Notes: generated by a model not told the origin, from the letters alone. DNA of 64,000 nucleotides from an uncultured Aquimarina sp. (GCA_947497175.1 CANMFM010000006.1:536279-600278), one strand, 5' to 3'; counted from the first letter of the stretch, positions 49,566-59,913 are shown. Made by a program: numbers and translations.

Positions 49566-50741
49566 ATGCTATTGAAAAAAAACCTTTGGGGGTTGTTTTT
49601 TTTCTTTTTTTGGGGTACAGTATTTTCTCAGTGGAACCAGCTAGAAAGAATAAACGAATCTTTTGTTGAATATGCTTTTGCTGATACCAATGAAATGTAT
49701 TGGACAACACGGCCTGATTTATATGTTGATGATGATAATGAAGCTTTAAATGTTGAGAGTCAATATAGTTCATTATTAGATTCTCTCACCACTAGTGAGA
49801 AGGTCATAGGAAATTTTAAACTAAATTTCTTAAATATAAACTCAAAGCATTCTGATTATGCACCTGTTTTCTACGAAGGTGAATTGGTTTTTTCTTCGTC
49901 AAGAAATGTTAGCAGTATTTCAAAATCGTTTGATAATCATAGCAATCAACCTTTTTTAGATCTGTATACTACTTCAAAGAGATCAGATAAACAACGAATC
50001 AGGAAATTAAAAGGAAGTGTAAATACAAAATTTCACGAATCTTCTGCGGCTTTTAGTAATGATAATAAGACCGTGTATTTTACCAGAAATAATTATTCAA
50101 AAAGAAAATCAAAAACTAATACTGAAGGTAATGTTTTGTTAAAAATATATAGGGCTTACTATAAGGATGGTAAATGGAAAGATGTTGAAGAATTACCATT
50201 TAGTAGTAATGAATACTCAATAGCTCATCCTACATTGTCTCCTGATGGTCGATTTTTATACTTTGCAAGTGATATGCCAGGAAGCATTGGTCAATCAGAT
50301 TTGTACCTAGTAGAAATTTATGGGGACGGAAGTTTCGGCGTACCGCAAAATTTGGGGGATCAGATCAATACTTCTGGTCGTGAAACTTTTCCATATATAA
50401 GTGATACCGGAAAATTATTCTTTGCAAGTGATGGTCATCTGGGGTTTGGTGGTCTGGATGTTTTTGTGGCTATGCCGGATAAATTCGATGAGATTAAGGT
50501 TTTTAACCTTGAAGAACCTATTAATAGTCCTGAAGATGATTTCACTTTTATTATTAACGAAAAAAACAAAATAGGCTACTTTGCTAGTAATCGTACAGGG
50601 GGAGAGGGTGACGATGATATTTATGGATTTAGACAATTAGTTTCGTTTTCTAAATATCTTAACCAAAAACCTGAGACTATTAAAGAGATAGAAAGAGTTA
50701 TCGATATCCAATCGAGTAAAGAAAAAATCACTTCGTTTTAG
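49566..50741 (+). CDS. PD40/WD40-like beta-propeller protein, exported
   Basis: A 391-residue exported protein; the head LLKKNLWGLFFFFFWGTVFS is a signal peptide rich in Phe. The body has PD40 (TolB-like) propeller units with the characteristic SPDGRFLYFASDMPGSIGQSDLY, FPYISDTGKLFFASDGHLGFGGLD and KIGYFASNRTGGEGDDDIY pieces, about six blades. Proteins of this form occur as OmpA-linked peptidoglycan proteins, but no OmpA C-terminus is present here. Ends at residue 391 without a sorting domain, so it is periplasmic rather than T9SS-exported. Confidence 0.85.
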   Translation: MLLKKNLWGLFFFFFWGTVFSQWNQLERINESFVEYAFADTNEMYWTTRPDLYVDDDNEALNVESQYSSLLDSLTTSEKVIGNFKLNFLNINSKHSDYAPVFYEGELVFSSSRNVSSISKSFDNHSNQPFLDLYTTSKRSDKQRIRKLKGSVNTKFHESSAAFSNDNKTVYFTRNNYSKRKSKTNTEGNVLLKIYRAYYKDGKWKDVEELPFSSNEYSIAHPTLSPDGRFLYFASDMPGSIGQSDLYLVEIYGDGSFGVPQNLGDQINTSGRETFPYISDTGKLFFASDGHLGFGGLDVFVAMPDKFDEIKVFNLEEPINSPEDDFTFIINEKNKIGYFASNRTGGEGDDDIYGFRQLVSFSKYLNQKPETIKEIERVIDIQSSKEKITSF

Positions 50742-50766
50742 TGTTTTTTATATTAGAATGGCTAAA

Positions 50767-50797
50767 AAAAAGAAGCTACACATTGTAGCTTCTTTTT
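50767..50797. terminator. Bidirectional terminator between PD40 gene and purA
   Basis: AGAAGCTACA (50771-50780) pairs with TGTAGCTTCT (50784-50793), loop CAT, with A- and T-runs. It serves both convergent genes. Confidence 0.9.
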
Positions 50798-50826
50798 ATA
50801 CCATTAATTAAATAATTCATTTGGAT

Positions 50827-52098
50827 TTATCTATGAATCGTTTGTGTTCTATCCGGTCCGACTGAAACTATGGTTATAGGTGTTTCCAGTTCTTTCTCTA
50901 AGAAAGCGATATATTCATTAAGCTCCTTTGGCAACTCTGTCGCATTGGTCATACCGGTTAAATCCTCAGACCAACCTTTCATTTCAGTATAGATTGGAGT
51001 TACGTTTTCTGGCTCAATATTATAAGGCAGATGTGTAATGGTTTCTCCTTTATATTTATAGGCAGTACAAACTTTTAATTTTTTAAACCCACTTAGTACA
51101 TCACCTTTCATCATCATTAGTTTAGTAACTCCATTAACATGTACTGCATATTTTAAAGCGACAAGATCTAACCAGCCACATCGTCTGGGTCTACCGGTAG
51201 TCGCACCAAATTCGTGTCCCACACGCGCCATGGTTTCTCCGTCTTTATCAAACAACTCGGTTGGAAACGGGCCACTACCTACTCGTGTAGTATAAGCTTT
51301 AAAAATACCAAAAACATCCTTGATTTTATTTGGAGCTATACCCAGGCCTGTACAAGCACCTGCAGCAGTAGTATTTGATGAAGTGACAAATGGATACGTT
51401 CCGAAATCGATATCTAACAAAGACCCTTGAGCGCCCTCTGCAAGAATAGTTTTACCATCCCTTTGAGCTTGATATAAATACTCTTCGCTATCAATAAATG
51501 TAAGTGTTTTTAAGGCTTTTACAGCTTTAAAAAATTCATTTTCTAGCTCTTCCAGATCATATTCTATTTTTGCATCATAGAAATCAATCATCGCTTCATG
51601 CTTATTAGCAAGATTACGATAGCGTTCTTTCCAGTCGCTTAGCTCTAAATCTCCAACTCGAATACCATTTCTTCCGGTTTTATCCATATACGTGGGTCCA
51701 ATACCCTTTAGCGTAGAACCAATTTTTGCTTTTCCTTTGGAAGCCTCGGAAGCTGCATCCAAAATTCGATGCGTAGGAAGGATTAGATGCGCTTTTCTTG
51801 AAATCAGTAACTTGGATTTATAGTCTAAATTAAATGTATCCAGATTGTCTAATTCTTTTTTGAAAATTACCGGATCAATAACAACGCCATTACCTACTAA
51901 ATTAATTGCCTTGTCATGAAAAATACCACTTGGAATGGTATGTAATACATGTTTGATTCCGTCGAATTCTAGTGTATGCCCTGCGTTTGGACCACCTTGA
52001 AATCGTGCTATTATGTCATAATCTTTTGTAAGAACGTCTACAATTTTTCCTTTACCTTCGTCTCCCCATTGAAGACCAAGCAATAAATTTACTGCCAT
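50827..52098 (-). CDS. purA: Adenylosuccinate synthetase
   Basis: A 423-residue GTP-dependent enzyme that joins IMP and aspartate, the committed step to AMP. The opening NLLLGLQWGDEGKGKIVDVL includes the catalytic aspartate and the P-loop; IARFQGGPNAGHTLEF holds the catalytic His, and the IMP loops GSTLKGIGPTYMDKTGRNGIR and TRVGSGPFPTEL are present. Length is standard. Its ATG shares one base with the stop of the upstream Fur-family gene (TAATG), so the two are translationally coupled. A strong terminator follows. Confidence 0.98.
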   Translation of the reverse strand: MAVNLLLGLQWGDEGKGKIVDVLTKDYDIIARFQGGPNAGHTLEFDGIKHVLHTIPSGIFHDKAINLVGNGVVIDPVIFKKELDNLDTFNLDYKSKLLISRKAHLILPTHRILDAASEASKGKAKIGSTLKGIGPTYMDKTGRNGIRVGDLELSDWKERYRNLANKHEAMIDFYDAKIEYDLEELENEFFKAVKALKTLTFIDSEEYLYQAQRDGKTILAEGAQGSLLDIDFGTYPFVTSSNTTAAGACTGLGIAPNKIKDVFGIFKAYTTRVGSGPFPTELFDKDGETMARVGHEFGATTGRPRRCGWLDLVALKYAVHVNGVTKLMMMKGDVLSGFKKLKVCTAYKYKGETITHLPYNIEPENVTPIYTEMKGWSEDLTGMTNATELPKELNEYIAFLEKELETPITIVSVGPDRTQTIHR

Positions 52099-52565
52099 TA
52101 GTTGTCTTGATTAGTTGATTTCTTTTTAGTTCCGTAGAAATATAATGAGTGATTTGTAATATCAACATCAAAAATTTCTTCTATAGTTTTTTTTATGGAT
52201 TGGATTCTTGGATCGCAAAATTCAAGTACATCTCCTGTGTCTGTAAGAATTAGATGATCATGTTGTCTGTCAAAATATGATTTTTCATATTGAGCTTGAT
52301 TTTGACCAAACTGATGTTTTCTAACAAGTTTGCAATCTAACAATAATTCTATTGTATTGTATAAGGTAGCACGACTAACCCTATAGTTTTTATTTTTCAT
52401 TTTGATATATAAAGATTCTATATCAAAATGTTCATCACTTTCATAAATTTCCTGAAGTATAGCATATCGTTCAGGTGTTTTTCTATGACCATTTTCTTCT
52501 AAAAAACTGGTAAACACGTTTTTAACGATATTTTGGTCGTTTTGTGTAGTTGCTCTAGTACTCAT
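52098..52565 (-). CDS. Fur-family transcriptional regulator
   Basis: A 155-residue ferric-uptake-type regulator with the DNA-binding winged helix ([32 protein letters not shown]) and the dimer part with [15 protein letters not shown]. The metal-binding His-rich motif (HDH) is present, but the CXXC pairs of typical structural zinc sites are missing; only one Cys (EFCDPR) occurs here. Fur, PerR or Zur role cannot be told. It sits in a transcript between relA and purA: 30 bases after relA's stop and overlapping purA by one base. Confidence 0.9.
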   Translation of the reverse strand: MSTRATTQNDQNIVKNVFTSFLEENGHRKTPERYAILQEIYESDEHFDIESLYIKMKNKNYRVSRATLYNTIELLLDCKLVRKHQFGQNQAQYEKSYFDRQHDHLILTDTGDVLEFCDPRIQSIKKTIEEIFDVDITNHSLYFYGTKKKSTNQDN

Positions 52566-52578
52566 ACGCTTAAAAAAG

Positions 52579-52586
52579 CAAAGTTA
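52579..52586 (-). promoter_or_regulatory. Putative -7 box between relA and the Fur-family gene
   Basis: Minus-strand TAACTTTG fits TAnnTTTG, 13 bases before the Fur-family ATG. A partner TTG is 29 bases away, farther than usual. It could let fur-purA be transcribed apart from relA. Confidence 0.35.
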
Positions 52587-52595
52587 CATTATTTT

Positions 52596-54800
52596 TTATT
52601 CTCTAACTACTTTATCAATACCACTTATTTTTGAAAGATTTTTCATTACTGTCTTTAAGGTATTTTTATTGGTAACTCCAACGGTAATTTTTCCTATAAA
52701 AACACCATCATTAGTGTCAAAATTCATGTTGTAGATAGCCAGATGCATATTGTTAGAGATTACCTGGGTTACTTCATTAACAACTCCGATATTATCAATA
52801 CCATTAAGTCTAATGACTGCTTTAAATTCTTCTTGGCTAGAGTCTACCCATTTGGCTGGCATGATTCTATAGGCATAATTACTCTGTAATTGCAGTGCAT
52901 TCGGGCAATTTTTTTTGTGTACTTTTATGCCTTCGTTTACGGTAATAAACCCAAATACATCGTCTCCAGGAATTGGATTACAACAATTAGAAAGTTTGTA
53001 TTCTAATTTTTCTGAATCTTTGCCAAATACCAGTAGATCAAATTTTGATGTAATTTCTTCTTTGTTTACATCAGTAATATTTCCTCTGCGAATTCTATTT
53101 TTTATAAAATTCATAAAGACATTACTGCGTGTATTGGCGAACTCTTTGATTTTTTGATTATCTATAGTCCCTATACCAACCCTATAAAAAAGATCAAGGC
53201 TTGTTTTTAGTTTAAAATACAGCACAAGTTCATTGACCACTTTTTCACTCATTGTTATTTTTTGCGAGCGTAGTTTTCGCTTTAATATAACCTTCCCTTC
53301 TTCTGCAATTTGTTTCTTTTCGTCTCGTAGTGCCGATTTAATTTTAGATCTGGCTCTGGCAGTAGTGGCATAATCTAACCAGCTGGATGAAGGTTTTGAT
53401 CTATTAGATGTTATGATTTCGACCTGATCACCACTTTTTAGTTCCTGACTTAGTGGGACGAGCTTTCCGTTTACACGTGCTCCTCTTGTTTTTAATCCAA
53501 CTTCGGTATGAACGCTAAACCCAAAATCTAAGGCGGTAGCCCCTTTAGGAAGAGATTTTAAATCACCCTCTGGAGTAAAAACAAATATTTCTTTTGCATA
53601 TAGGTTTAATTTGAATTCCTCAACAAAGTCTACTGCATTTGTTTCAGAGTTTTCCAATGCTTCTTGCAACCTGTTTAACCAGCCATCTAATCCCTGATCT
53701 TGCTTTTCTTCAGTGTTTTTATATTTATAATGTGCTGCATATCCTTTTTCGGCTATTTCATGCATACGTTCACTTCGTATTTGCACTTCTACCCATTGAC
53801 TATCAGGGCCAATAACCGTAATATGCAAAGCTTCATAGCCTGTAGACTTAGGTTGCGATATCCAATCTCGTAATCGAATAGGATTGGGGCGATAGTAATC
53901 TGTAACTACAGTGTAAATTTTCCAAGCTATAAACTTTTCATTTTCAAGGTCAGATTTATAAATGATGCGTATGGCAAATTTGTCGTAAACTTCGTCAAAA
54001 GAGATATTCTGTTTTACCATTTTTCTACGAATTGAGAAAATCGATTTAGGTCTTCCTTTTATTTCGTAGTTCAGCCCTTCTTTATCTAATCCAATACGTA
54101 TCTGATCTGAAAATCGTTTGATATACTCATCTTGTTCTTCCTTACTTTCTTTAATTTTTTCTAAGATGTCTTTGTAGACTTCAGGTTCTGTATATTTTAA
54201 TCCTAGATCTTCTAATTCTGTTTTGATATTATATAGACCGATTCGGTGTGCTAACGGAGCATAAATGTACAAGGTTTCTGAAGCTATTTTCACTTGTTTA
54301 TCAGGTCTCATAGCATCCATTGTTTGCATATTGTGCAAACGATCGGCAATCTTAATAATGATCACCCTTACATCATCATTAAGAGTGAGTAACATTTTTC
54401 TAAAATTTTCTGCTTGTAAGGAAATATCCCTGTCTTTTTTTAAGGAAGATATTTTAGTAAGACCATCAACTATACGAGCTACAGTTTCTCCAAACATTTG
54501 CTCTATATCCACAAGGGTATATTCTGTATCCTCAACGACATCATGAAGCAATGCCGCGGCAATCGAAGTTGCATCGAGTCCAATCTCACTTGCAACAATT
54601 TTTGCTACCGCAATAGGATGAAAAATATAAGCCTCACCACTTTTACGCCGTTGATCTTTATGTGCATCAACGGCAATATCAAAGGCTTGACGTATTAGTG
54701 ATTTATCTTCTTTTGAAAGATCTCTATAACTAATACGAAGCAATTCTTTATATTGCTTGGCAATCTGTTTGTTTTCTTCCTCTATAGCAGCTTCGGTCAT
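52596..54800 (-). CDS. RelA/SpoT bifunctional (p)ppGpp synthetase-hydrolase
   Basis: A 734-residue enzyme of the stringent response. The HD hydrolase part has FHPIAVAKIVASEIGLDATSIAAALLHDVVEDTEYTL near residues 60-100, with the catalytic HD, and ADRLHNMQTMDAMRPDKQ. The synthetase domain has the FDEVYDKFAIRIIY and QPKSTGYEALHITV blocks. A TGS domain (EIFVFTPEGDLKSLPKGATALDFGFSVHTEVG) and a C-terminal ACT domain follow. Both active sites look intact, so it likely makes and degrades (p)ppGpp. It heads the relA-fur-purA group; ppGpp is known to inhibit PurA in some bacteria. Confidence 0.96.
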   Translation of the reverse strand: MTEAAIEEENKQIAKQYKELLRISYRDLSKEDKSLIRQAFDIAVDAHKDQRRKSGEAYIFHPIAVAKIVASEIGLDATSIAAALLHDVVEDTEYTLVDIEQMFGETVARIVDGLTKISSLKKDRDISLQAENFRKMLLTLNDDVRVIIIKIADRLHNMQTMDAMRPDKQVKIASETLYIYAPLAHRIGLYNIKTELEDLGLKYTEPEVYKDILEKIKESKEEQDEYIKRFSDQIRIGLDKEGLNYEIKGRPKSIFSIRRKMVKQNISFDEVYDKFAIRIIYKSDLENEKFIAWKIYTVVTDYYRPNPIRLRDWISQPKSTGYEALHITVIGPDSQWVEVQIRSERMHEIAEKGYAAHYKYKNTEEKQDQGLDGWLNRLQEALENSETNAVDFVEEFKLNLYAKEIFVFTPEGDLKSLPKGATALDFGFSVHTEVGLKTRGARVNGKLVPLSQELKSGDQVEIITSNRSKPSSSWLDYATTARARSKIKSALRDEKKQIAEEGKVILKRKLRSQKITMSEKVVNELVLYFKLKTSLDLFYRVGIGTIDNQKIKEFANTRSNVFMNFIKNRIRRGNITDVNKEEITSKFDLLVFGKDSEKLEYKLSNCCNPIPGDDVFGFITVNEGIKVHKKNCPNALQLQSNYAYRIMPAKWVDSSQEEFKAVIRLNGIDNIGVVNEVTQVISNNMHLAIYNMNFDTNDGVFIGKITVGVTNKNTLKTVMKNLSKISGIDKVVRE

Positions 54801-54976
54801 ATCGCAAAGTTTATAAGAAAGCCCTATTTAATATCGTGTGCAATGTCCCCCTTAATGATATAACTATAAGTCAAAAATTATGCCTTACGTTAATATCTAT
54901 GACAAAAATTAATTTATCAATATAAATTAAAAGTACAATTAAGAATTGTAACCACCAAGTACTTATTTGATGGATT

Positions 54977-56209
54977 TTAATTTCTGAGTTTTTTGATTCT
55001 TTGCAGAAGAGTGGGGTGGGAGTAGTGTATAAAAACCATAGCAGGATGCGGTGTAAGATTGCTAAGATTATTTTTTGAAAGCTTTTTGAGACTATTAATT
55101 AAGGCTTCGCTATTATACGTATTTTTAGCATAATCGTCTGCTTGGTATTCGAATTTTCGGGATACAACATTCATAATCAATCCGGTAACTTCAGAAATGG
55201 GACTGTAAAGTATACCAAAAGTGATTAGTCCTATATGGAACGATGGTGCCTGAACGCTTAGCGCTTCAGAAAGAAGTGGATTAGAGATAAAAAGCGATAA
55301 GAACCATAATGTAATCCCAGTAAGGACAATCGACAGTATTAAATTGAAAATTACATGTCTCTTCTTATAATGACCAACTTCGTGTGCTAATACTGCAACA
55401 ATTTCTTCTTTATTAAGATCTTTTATTAAAGTATCATATAGCGTGATCCTTTTTTCACTACCAAATCCTGAAAAATAGGCATTGGCTTTCGTGCTTCTTT
55501 TAGAACCATCAATAACAAATATATCCTTTAATTGAAATCCTACTTTCTTAGAATATTCATTAATGGTATCTCTAAGTTCTCCAGGCTCTAAAGGAGTTTG
55601 ATTGTTAAAAATAGGAACAATGAGTTTTGCGTAAAACATGTTCATCGCTAGTGTGAAAATAGATACTAACGCCCATGCATATATCCAAAATGATTTTCCG
55701 GTGATTTCATAAAACCACATGATTAATGCCAGAAGTGCCCCACCAACAATAGCCATCATGACAATACTTTTTATTTTATCTATAAAAAAAGTTTTAGTAG
55801 TCATTTTGTTAAAACCAAACTTTTCTTCAATGACAAAAATTTTGTAATAGGCTACGGGAGTAGACAGGATATCACTGCCGATCATTATGATTCCGAAAAA
55901 GATAAGCCCAACAACGACAGAATTATCTGATATAGTTCTTGCAAAATTATCCACCCATGCAAAACCATCTAAAAAGAAGAAAAGAAGCATGATGCAAAGA
56001 GAAATGCTAGAAGATACTAACTTAAATTTATAGTTCGCTCTTTTGTATGCAATAGATTTTTGATACTCTTCTTTAGGGTAAACATCAGAAAGTTCTTCAG
56101 GAATTTCATCATTATAATGCCTTGCATTAAGGATATCTAATAACGAATCGATTAGAAATACAATAATAATTATAGCAATCAATAAATAAAAAAGAGAATC
56201 TGGGGTCAT
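54977..56209 (-). CDS. M48 (Ste24-like) integral-membrane metallopeptidase
   Basis: A 410-residue membrane protease of the CAAX-prenyl-protease (Ste24) branch of M48. The zinc motif HEVGH is at 276-280 (VAVLAHEVGHYKKRH) and the third ligand is Glu354 (RKFEYQADDYA). About six or seven hydrophobic segments surround it; NAYFSGFGSEKRITLYDTLI is the strand before the active site. Bacterial members degrade misfolded membrane proteins. The protein is much closer to yeast Ste24 in length than to HtpX. Single gene. Confidence 0.92.
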   Translation of the reverse strand: MTPDSLFYLLIAIIIIVFLIDSLLDILNARHYNDEIPEELSDVYPKEEYQKSIAYKRANYKFKLVSSSISLCIMLLFFFLDGFAWVDNFARTISDNSVVVGLIFFGIIMIGSDILSTPVAYYKIFVIEEKFGFNKMTTKTFFIDKIKSIVMMAIVGGALLALIMWFYEITGKSFWIYAWALVSIFTLAMNMFYAKLIVPIFNNQTPLEPGELRDTINEYSKKVGFQLKDIFVIDGSKRSTKANAYFSGFGSEKRITLYDTLIKDLNKEEIVAVLAHEVGHYKKRHVIFNLILSIVLTGITLWFLSLFISNPLLSEALSVQAPSFHIGLITFGILYSPISEVTGLIMNVVSRKFEYQADDYAKNTYNSEALINSLKKLSKNNLSNLTPHPAMVFIHYSHPTLLQRIKKLRN

Positions 56210-56294
56210 TGGTAATCGTGATTAGTAGTTTGGGATTTGTAGGAATAGGGAAAGGTAATGATTTTAATTTATTTATGATACTACTTTTTATCTT

Positions 56295-57104
56295 TTAATC
56301 TATAAAGTTTCGTTGGCGTTTCGCTTCAAAAACGAGAATTCCGGCTGCTACAGATACATTCATCGAATCTATAACTCCACTCATGGGAATCTTAATGTTT
56401 TGGGTTGTGCTTTGCAAAAAATCTTGGCTTAACCCTGTTGCTTCTGTACCAACGATAATGGCTGTTGGTTTAGTATAATCCTGAGTATGATAATTTACAG
56501 AGGCTTGTAACGCTGCTCCATAAATATTAATTTTTTCCTTCTTTAAAAAACTAATAATATCTTGTGATGAGCCCGTTGCAATAGTATTGGTGAATAAACA
56601 CCCTACGCTAGATCTTATAATATTTGGGTTATAAATATCTGTCTTTGGATTTGCAATTAAAACCGCATCTAATTGAGCTGCATCTGCTGTACGAAGTAAT
56701 GCGCCTATGTTTCCAGGTTTTTCGGGAGCTTCTGCAACTAGAATAAGAGGCTTTTTTGAAGATAAAACCAGGTTTGTGATATCTAATTTTTTTGAGTTCG
56801 CTACAGCTATAACGCCTTCAGTAGTTGTGCGATAGGCAAGTTTTTGGTAGATCTCTATCGTGATTTCGTAAAGTTCGATTTGATTGTCATAACCCTCAAC
56901 GATAGATAAAATTTCATTGTAGGATACAATTGAAGGTGTGTAGTAAAGGTGTGTAATAGTGTAGTTTCCTTGTATGGCTAATTTAATTTCGCGTTTACCT
57001 TCAATAATAAAACAACCTTCCTTTTTTCGAATTCTGGATTTCTCTTTTAATTGAATTACTGATTTAATTTTGGTATTCTGTAAACTTTTAATTTGATTTT
57101 GCAT
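56295..57104 (-). CDS. TrmH/SpoU-family RNA 2'-O-methyltransferase
   Basis: A 269-residue SPOUT enzyme with an N-terminal RNA-binding domain (KSVIQLKEKSRIRKKEGCFIIEGKREIKLAI, starting at residue 14) and the knotted methyltransferase domain. Conserved motifs are PEKPGNIGALLRTADAAQLDAVLI, IVGTEATGLSQDFL and IPMSGVIDSMNVSVAAGILVFEAKRQR. It adds a 2'-O-methyl group to rRNA or tRNA. The exact nucleotide is unknown; the neighbouring genes do not help. A tight stop-to-start distance of 43 bases links it to the hybrid kinase gene upstream in the transcript. Confidence 0.93.
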   Translation of the reverse strand: MQNQIKSLQNTKIKSVIQLKEKSRIRKKEGCFIIEGKREIKLAIQGNYTITHLYYTPSIVSYNEILSIVEGYDNQIELYEITIEIYQKLAYRTTTEGVIAVANSKKLDITNLVLSSKKPLILVAEAPEKPGNIGALLRTADAAQLDAVLIANPKTDIYNPNIIRSSVGCLFTNTIATGSSQDIISFLKKEKINIYGAALQASVNYHTQDYTKPTAIIVGTEATGLSQDFLQSTTQNIKIPMSGVIDSMNVSVAAGILVFEAKRQRNFID

Positions 57105-57147
57105 AGGTGTAAAGATAGTGATAGTAGAAGATATGATTTCTATTTTT

Positions 57148-59913
57148 TTAAGAATCCGACGGAGTAAGTTCCTTTATAGATTGTTTGATTTCTTCTATTA
57201 TTTTAGGATAAGATTGCTCTAATTTTATAAATAAACCTGACACTTCGTTTAGTTTGTTTTCTTTTGACAGATGTTCTATTTTTTCTAGAATAATAGATTC
57301 TTTATATATCCCCAACGTTTTGAAACTTGATTTAAGTTTATGAGAACCTTGTGTTATTATTGCTCTATCTAAATGTTCTATGGCGTGTTTTAAGGTATTA
57401 TAATCTTCGGGAGTTTCTCGAATAAACATTTCAAGAACCCCTATGATGGTTGCGGTGTCATCATCAAAAGTTTTTTTTAGAAAAGAAAGGTCACAAATTT
57501 TTTTCTGGTTGAGTTTTTGTGATTTATTCGATGATATAGAATTCGAACTGGCATCTTGTGATGTCTTTGGGTTTAGACTGTAGAGTATTTCTTCTAAAGC
57601 CTCTTCACTAAGTGGTTTTGTGAGATAAAAATTCATTCCTGATTCTATTGCCTTCTTCTTAGAATCTGGAAACACATCTGCAGAACATGCCACTATGGGA
57701 GTTTGGTTAATTCTTGTGTTTTTTGAAAGCCTAATCTGTTCTGCTGCTTCAGGGCCATCCATGACCGGCATATGCATATCCATAAGAACCAGATCATAAG
57801 CCTGGGTCTCAATTTTTTCTAAAGCTATTTTTCCGTTTTCAGCAATATCTGCATCTATATTCCAATTAGAAAGCAATTGAGCCATAAAGAACTGGTTCAT
57901 CTTATTATCTTCGACAACAAGAACTTTCATGCCAGCAAGTGTGTTACTATTCTCATTTATAAACTCGGTACTATCTAAATCAGAAGATTTAAAGGTGCTT
58001 TTTTTATATTTTATTGAGAAATCAAAAGTAGATCCGATACCGGATTTGCTTTTTGCATTAAGTTGGCCCCCTTGTAATTCTATGAGTTGTTTAGAAATTG
58101 ATAACCCTAGTCCGGTACCTTCAATTTTGTTTTTCCCGGGTTTGTGAACTTGATAGAAACTTTCAAAAATAGTATTAAGTTTATTTTCGGGGATTCCCAC
58201 TCCGGTATCTTTTACTGAAAAATTAATGGTAATAGAGGTATCATCAGATGTTTGAGTAGTTACATATATAGTGACCTTTCCGGTATGCGTAAATTTTATG
58301 GCATTACCTAAAAGATTAATCAGGATTTGATTGAGTCTTAGTTGGTCTCCAATAATAAATTTAGGGATTGAAGGTTCGATATACATTGTATATTCTAATC
58401 CTTTTTCATCAGCCTTTATTTTAAAACCTCGGGATATATTAGTAATAAGCTCCCTAACATTAAAATCGGTATTATGTAGTGATAATTTTCCGGCTTCAAT
58501 TTTAGAAAAATCAAGAATATCATTAATTAAAACTAAAAGATTTTCTGCGGAAAACTGGATTCCGTCTAGATTTTTTTTATCTATTTCGGGGTTGCTGAAG
58601 TCGCTCTTTTGAAGAATGCTGGTCAATCCAAGGATTACATTAAGAGGAGTTCTGATCTCATGACTCATGTTGGATAAAAAAACCGATTTAGCTTTTGCTG
58701 ATTTTTCGGCTAAGACTTTTGCTTCTCTAATTTCGTTGTCGATTATTCTTTTATCCGTAATATCTCTGAAAAATGCATTGAAAAGAAAATCATCTTTGGC
58801 TTCAATAGCTATGATGGTAAGTTCTACATAAACCGTTGAGCCATTTTTCCTTTTTACAGAAGTTTCTACCCGTTTATTGATCAACTCGTCATCTCCAGTT
58901 CTTATATACGTATTAAAACTTCTTTTGAGTTCTTGTCTAAGTTTATATGGAACAAGAGGATACAAACTTTTACCAATTGTTTCTTCTCTTGACATTTCTA
59001 AAATATTTTCGGCCTGCTTGTTCCAATTAAGTACAATTCCTTCACTATTAACAAGAATGACGCCATCCATTGCAGTTTCGAGAATTGTGGTTTTTAGATG
59101 TTCACTATATTTTAATTCTTCTTCTACTTCTTTTTTTTCTATTATTTCTTCAGTTAGTCGCTCATTTATTTCCTCTAAACTATACAATTGCTTTTGCAAC
59201 ATTTTAAGCATTTGTTGCTTGCTAGGAAAATTAATAAGGTCCTTTGCTAAAATTTCTTCCGGAATTACATTAAGTATTGACGTAAACGAGTCCAACAAAT
59301 GATAGGATTGAAAATGTTGTTTGTAGATCAACAAATAGATGTTAGTGATCGCATTTATCCCTAAAACGTTTTTCACTCTAAAGAAAATCTCATTAGAAAA
59401 ATCTAATAAGTTTTTTCTTTCCTTAATTACATCAATGGTTTGAAAATCGAACGGAGCACTTAAATACTTTTCAATTTTTATGATTTTTAAATCATGGTAA
59501 TTGCCTGCTAATTCTGCTGATTTTTTAAGTACTTGCAAAAGAAAAACCCTACAAAGTGATAGTTCTTGTTTTTTAAGAGGCTCAAATATCAATTTAAAAT
59601 TGATGTTTTTTAATAAGCCACTATGCTTTGAAATGATTACATCTTGTAGAGATTGTTTATTGTAGTGCTTGTTTGTTCTCGTTTTTGTGATAAGTTGTTC
59701 AAGTGATAAATATAATTCTGGTAAGGCTTCTATTTTTTTGTTGAAGGATAATTCTTTAAAAGTTTCAATTTTTACTTTTAGAGTATTATTATTTTCAGAG
59801 GTATTAATTTTTTTGCATAAAAAATCGATGAGATCCGTTATTTCTCGTTCCTCTTGATTTTCTGGAAAATCGGCTTTCTTTTGGGGTAATATTCTTTTTA
59901 GCCAAGTGATCAT
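57148..59913 (-). CDS. Cytosolic hybrid sensor histidine kinase with PAS, receiver and Hpt
   Basis: A 921-residue hybrid kinase without a membrane segment. Residues 1-250 are helical and match no family I know. A PAS domain follows (near 275-390: ILETAMDGVILVNSEGIVLNWNKQAENIL). The HisKA helix FLSNMSHEIRTPLNVILG carries His418, the ATPase part has DQLRLNQILINLLGNAIKFT and KIEGTGLGLSISKQL. A receiver with MDMHMPVMDG (Asp712) and a C-terminal Hpt with QGSHKLKSSFKTLG (His858) complete a full phosphorelay. There is no response-regulator gene nearby. A 64-residue exported protein gene lies just upstream, seven bases away. Confidence 0.93.
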   Translation of the reverse strand: MITWLKRILPQKKADFPENQEEREITDLIDFLCKKINTSENNNTLKVKIETFKELSFNKKIEALPELYLSLEQLITKTRTNKHYNKQSLQDVIISKHSGLLKNINFKLIFEPLKKQELSLCRVFLLQVLKKSAELAGNYHDLKIIKIEKYLSAPFDFQTIDVIKERKNLLDFSNEIFFRVKNVLGINAITNIYLLIYKQHFQSYHLLDSFTSILNVIPEEILAKDLINFPSKQQMLKMLQKQLYSLEEINERLTEEIIEKKEVEEELKYSEHLKTTILETAMDGVILVNSEGIVLNWNKQAENILEMSREETIGKSLYPLVPYKLRQELKRSFNTYIRTGDDELINKRVETSVKRKNGSTVYVELTIIAIEAKDDFLFNAFFRDITDKRIIDNEIREAKVLAEKSAKAKSVFLSNMSHEIRTPLNVILGLTSILQKSDFSNPEIDKKNLDGIQFSAENLLVLINDILDFSKIEAGKLSLHNTDFNVRELITNISRGFKIKADEKGLEYTMYIEPSIPKFIIGDQLRLNQILINLLGNAIKFTHTGKVTIYVTTQTSDDTSITINFSVKDTGVGIPENKLNTIFESFYQVHKPGKNKIEGTGLGLSISKQLIELQGGQLNAKSKSGIGSTFDFSIKYKKSTFKSSDLDSTEFINENSNTLAGMKVLVVEDNKMNQFFMAQLLSNWNIDADIAENGKIALEKIETQAYDLVLMDMHMPVMDGPEAAEQIRLSKNTRINQTPIVACSADVFPDSKKKAIESGMNFYLTKPLSEEALEEILYSLNPKTSQDASSNSISSNKSQKLNQKKICDLSFLKKTFDDDTATIIGVLEMFIRETPEDYNTLKHAIEHLDRAIITQGSHKLKSSFKTLGIYKESIILEKIEHLSKENKLNEVSGLFIKLEQSYPKIIEEIKQSIKELTPSDS

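Noticed and set aside
58877..59302. 141-codon open frame antisense to the hybrid kinase
   Set aside because: Shadow of a real gene in the opposite frame; composition is not that of a protein.
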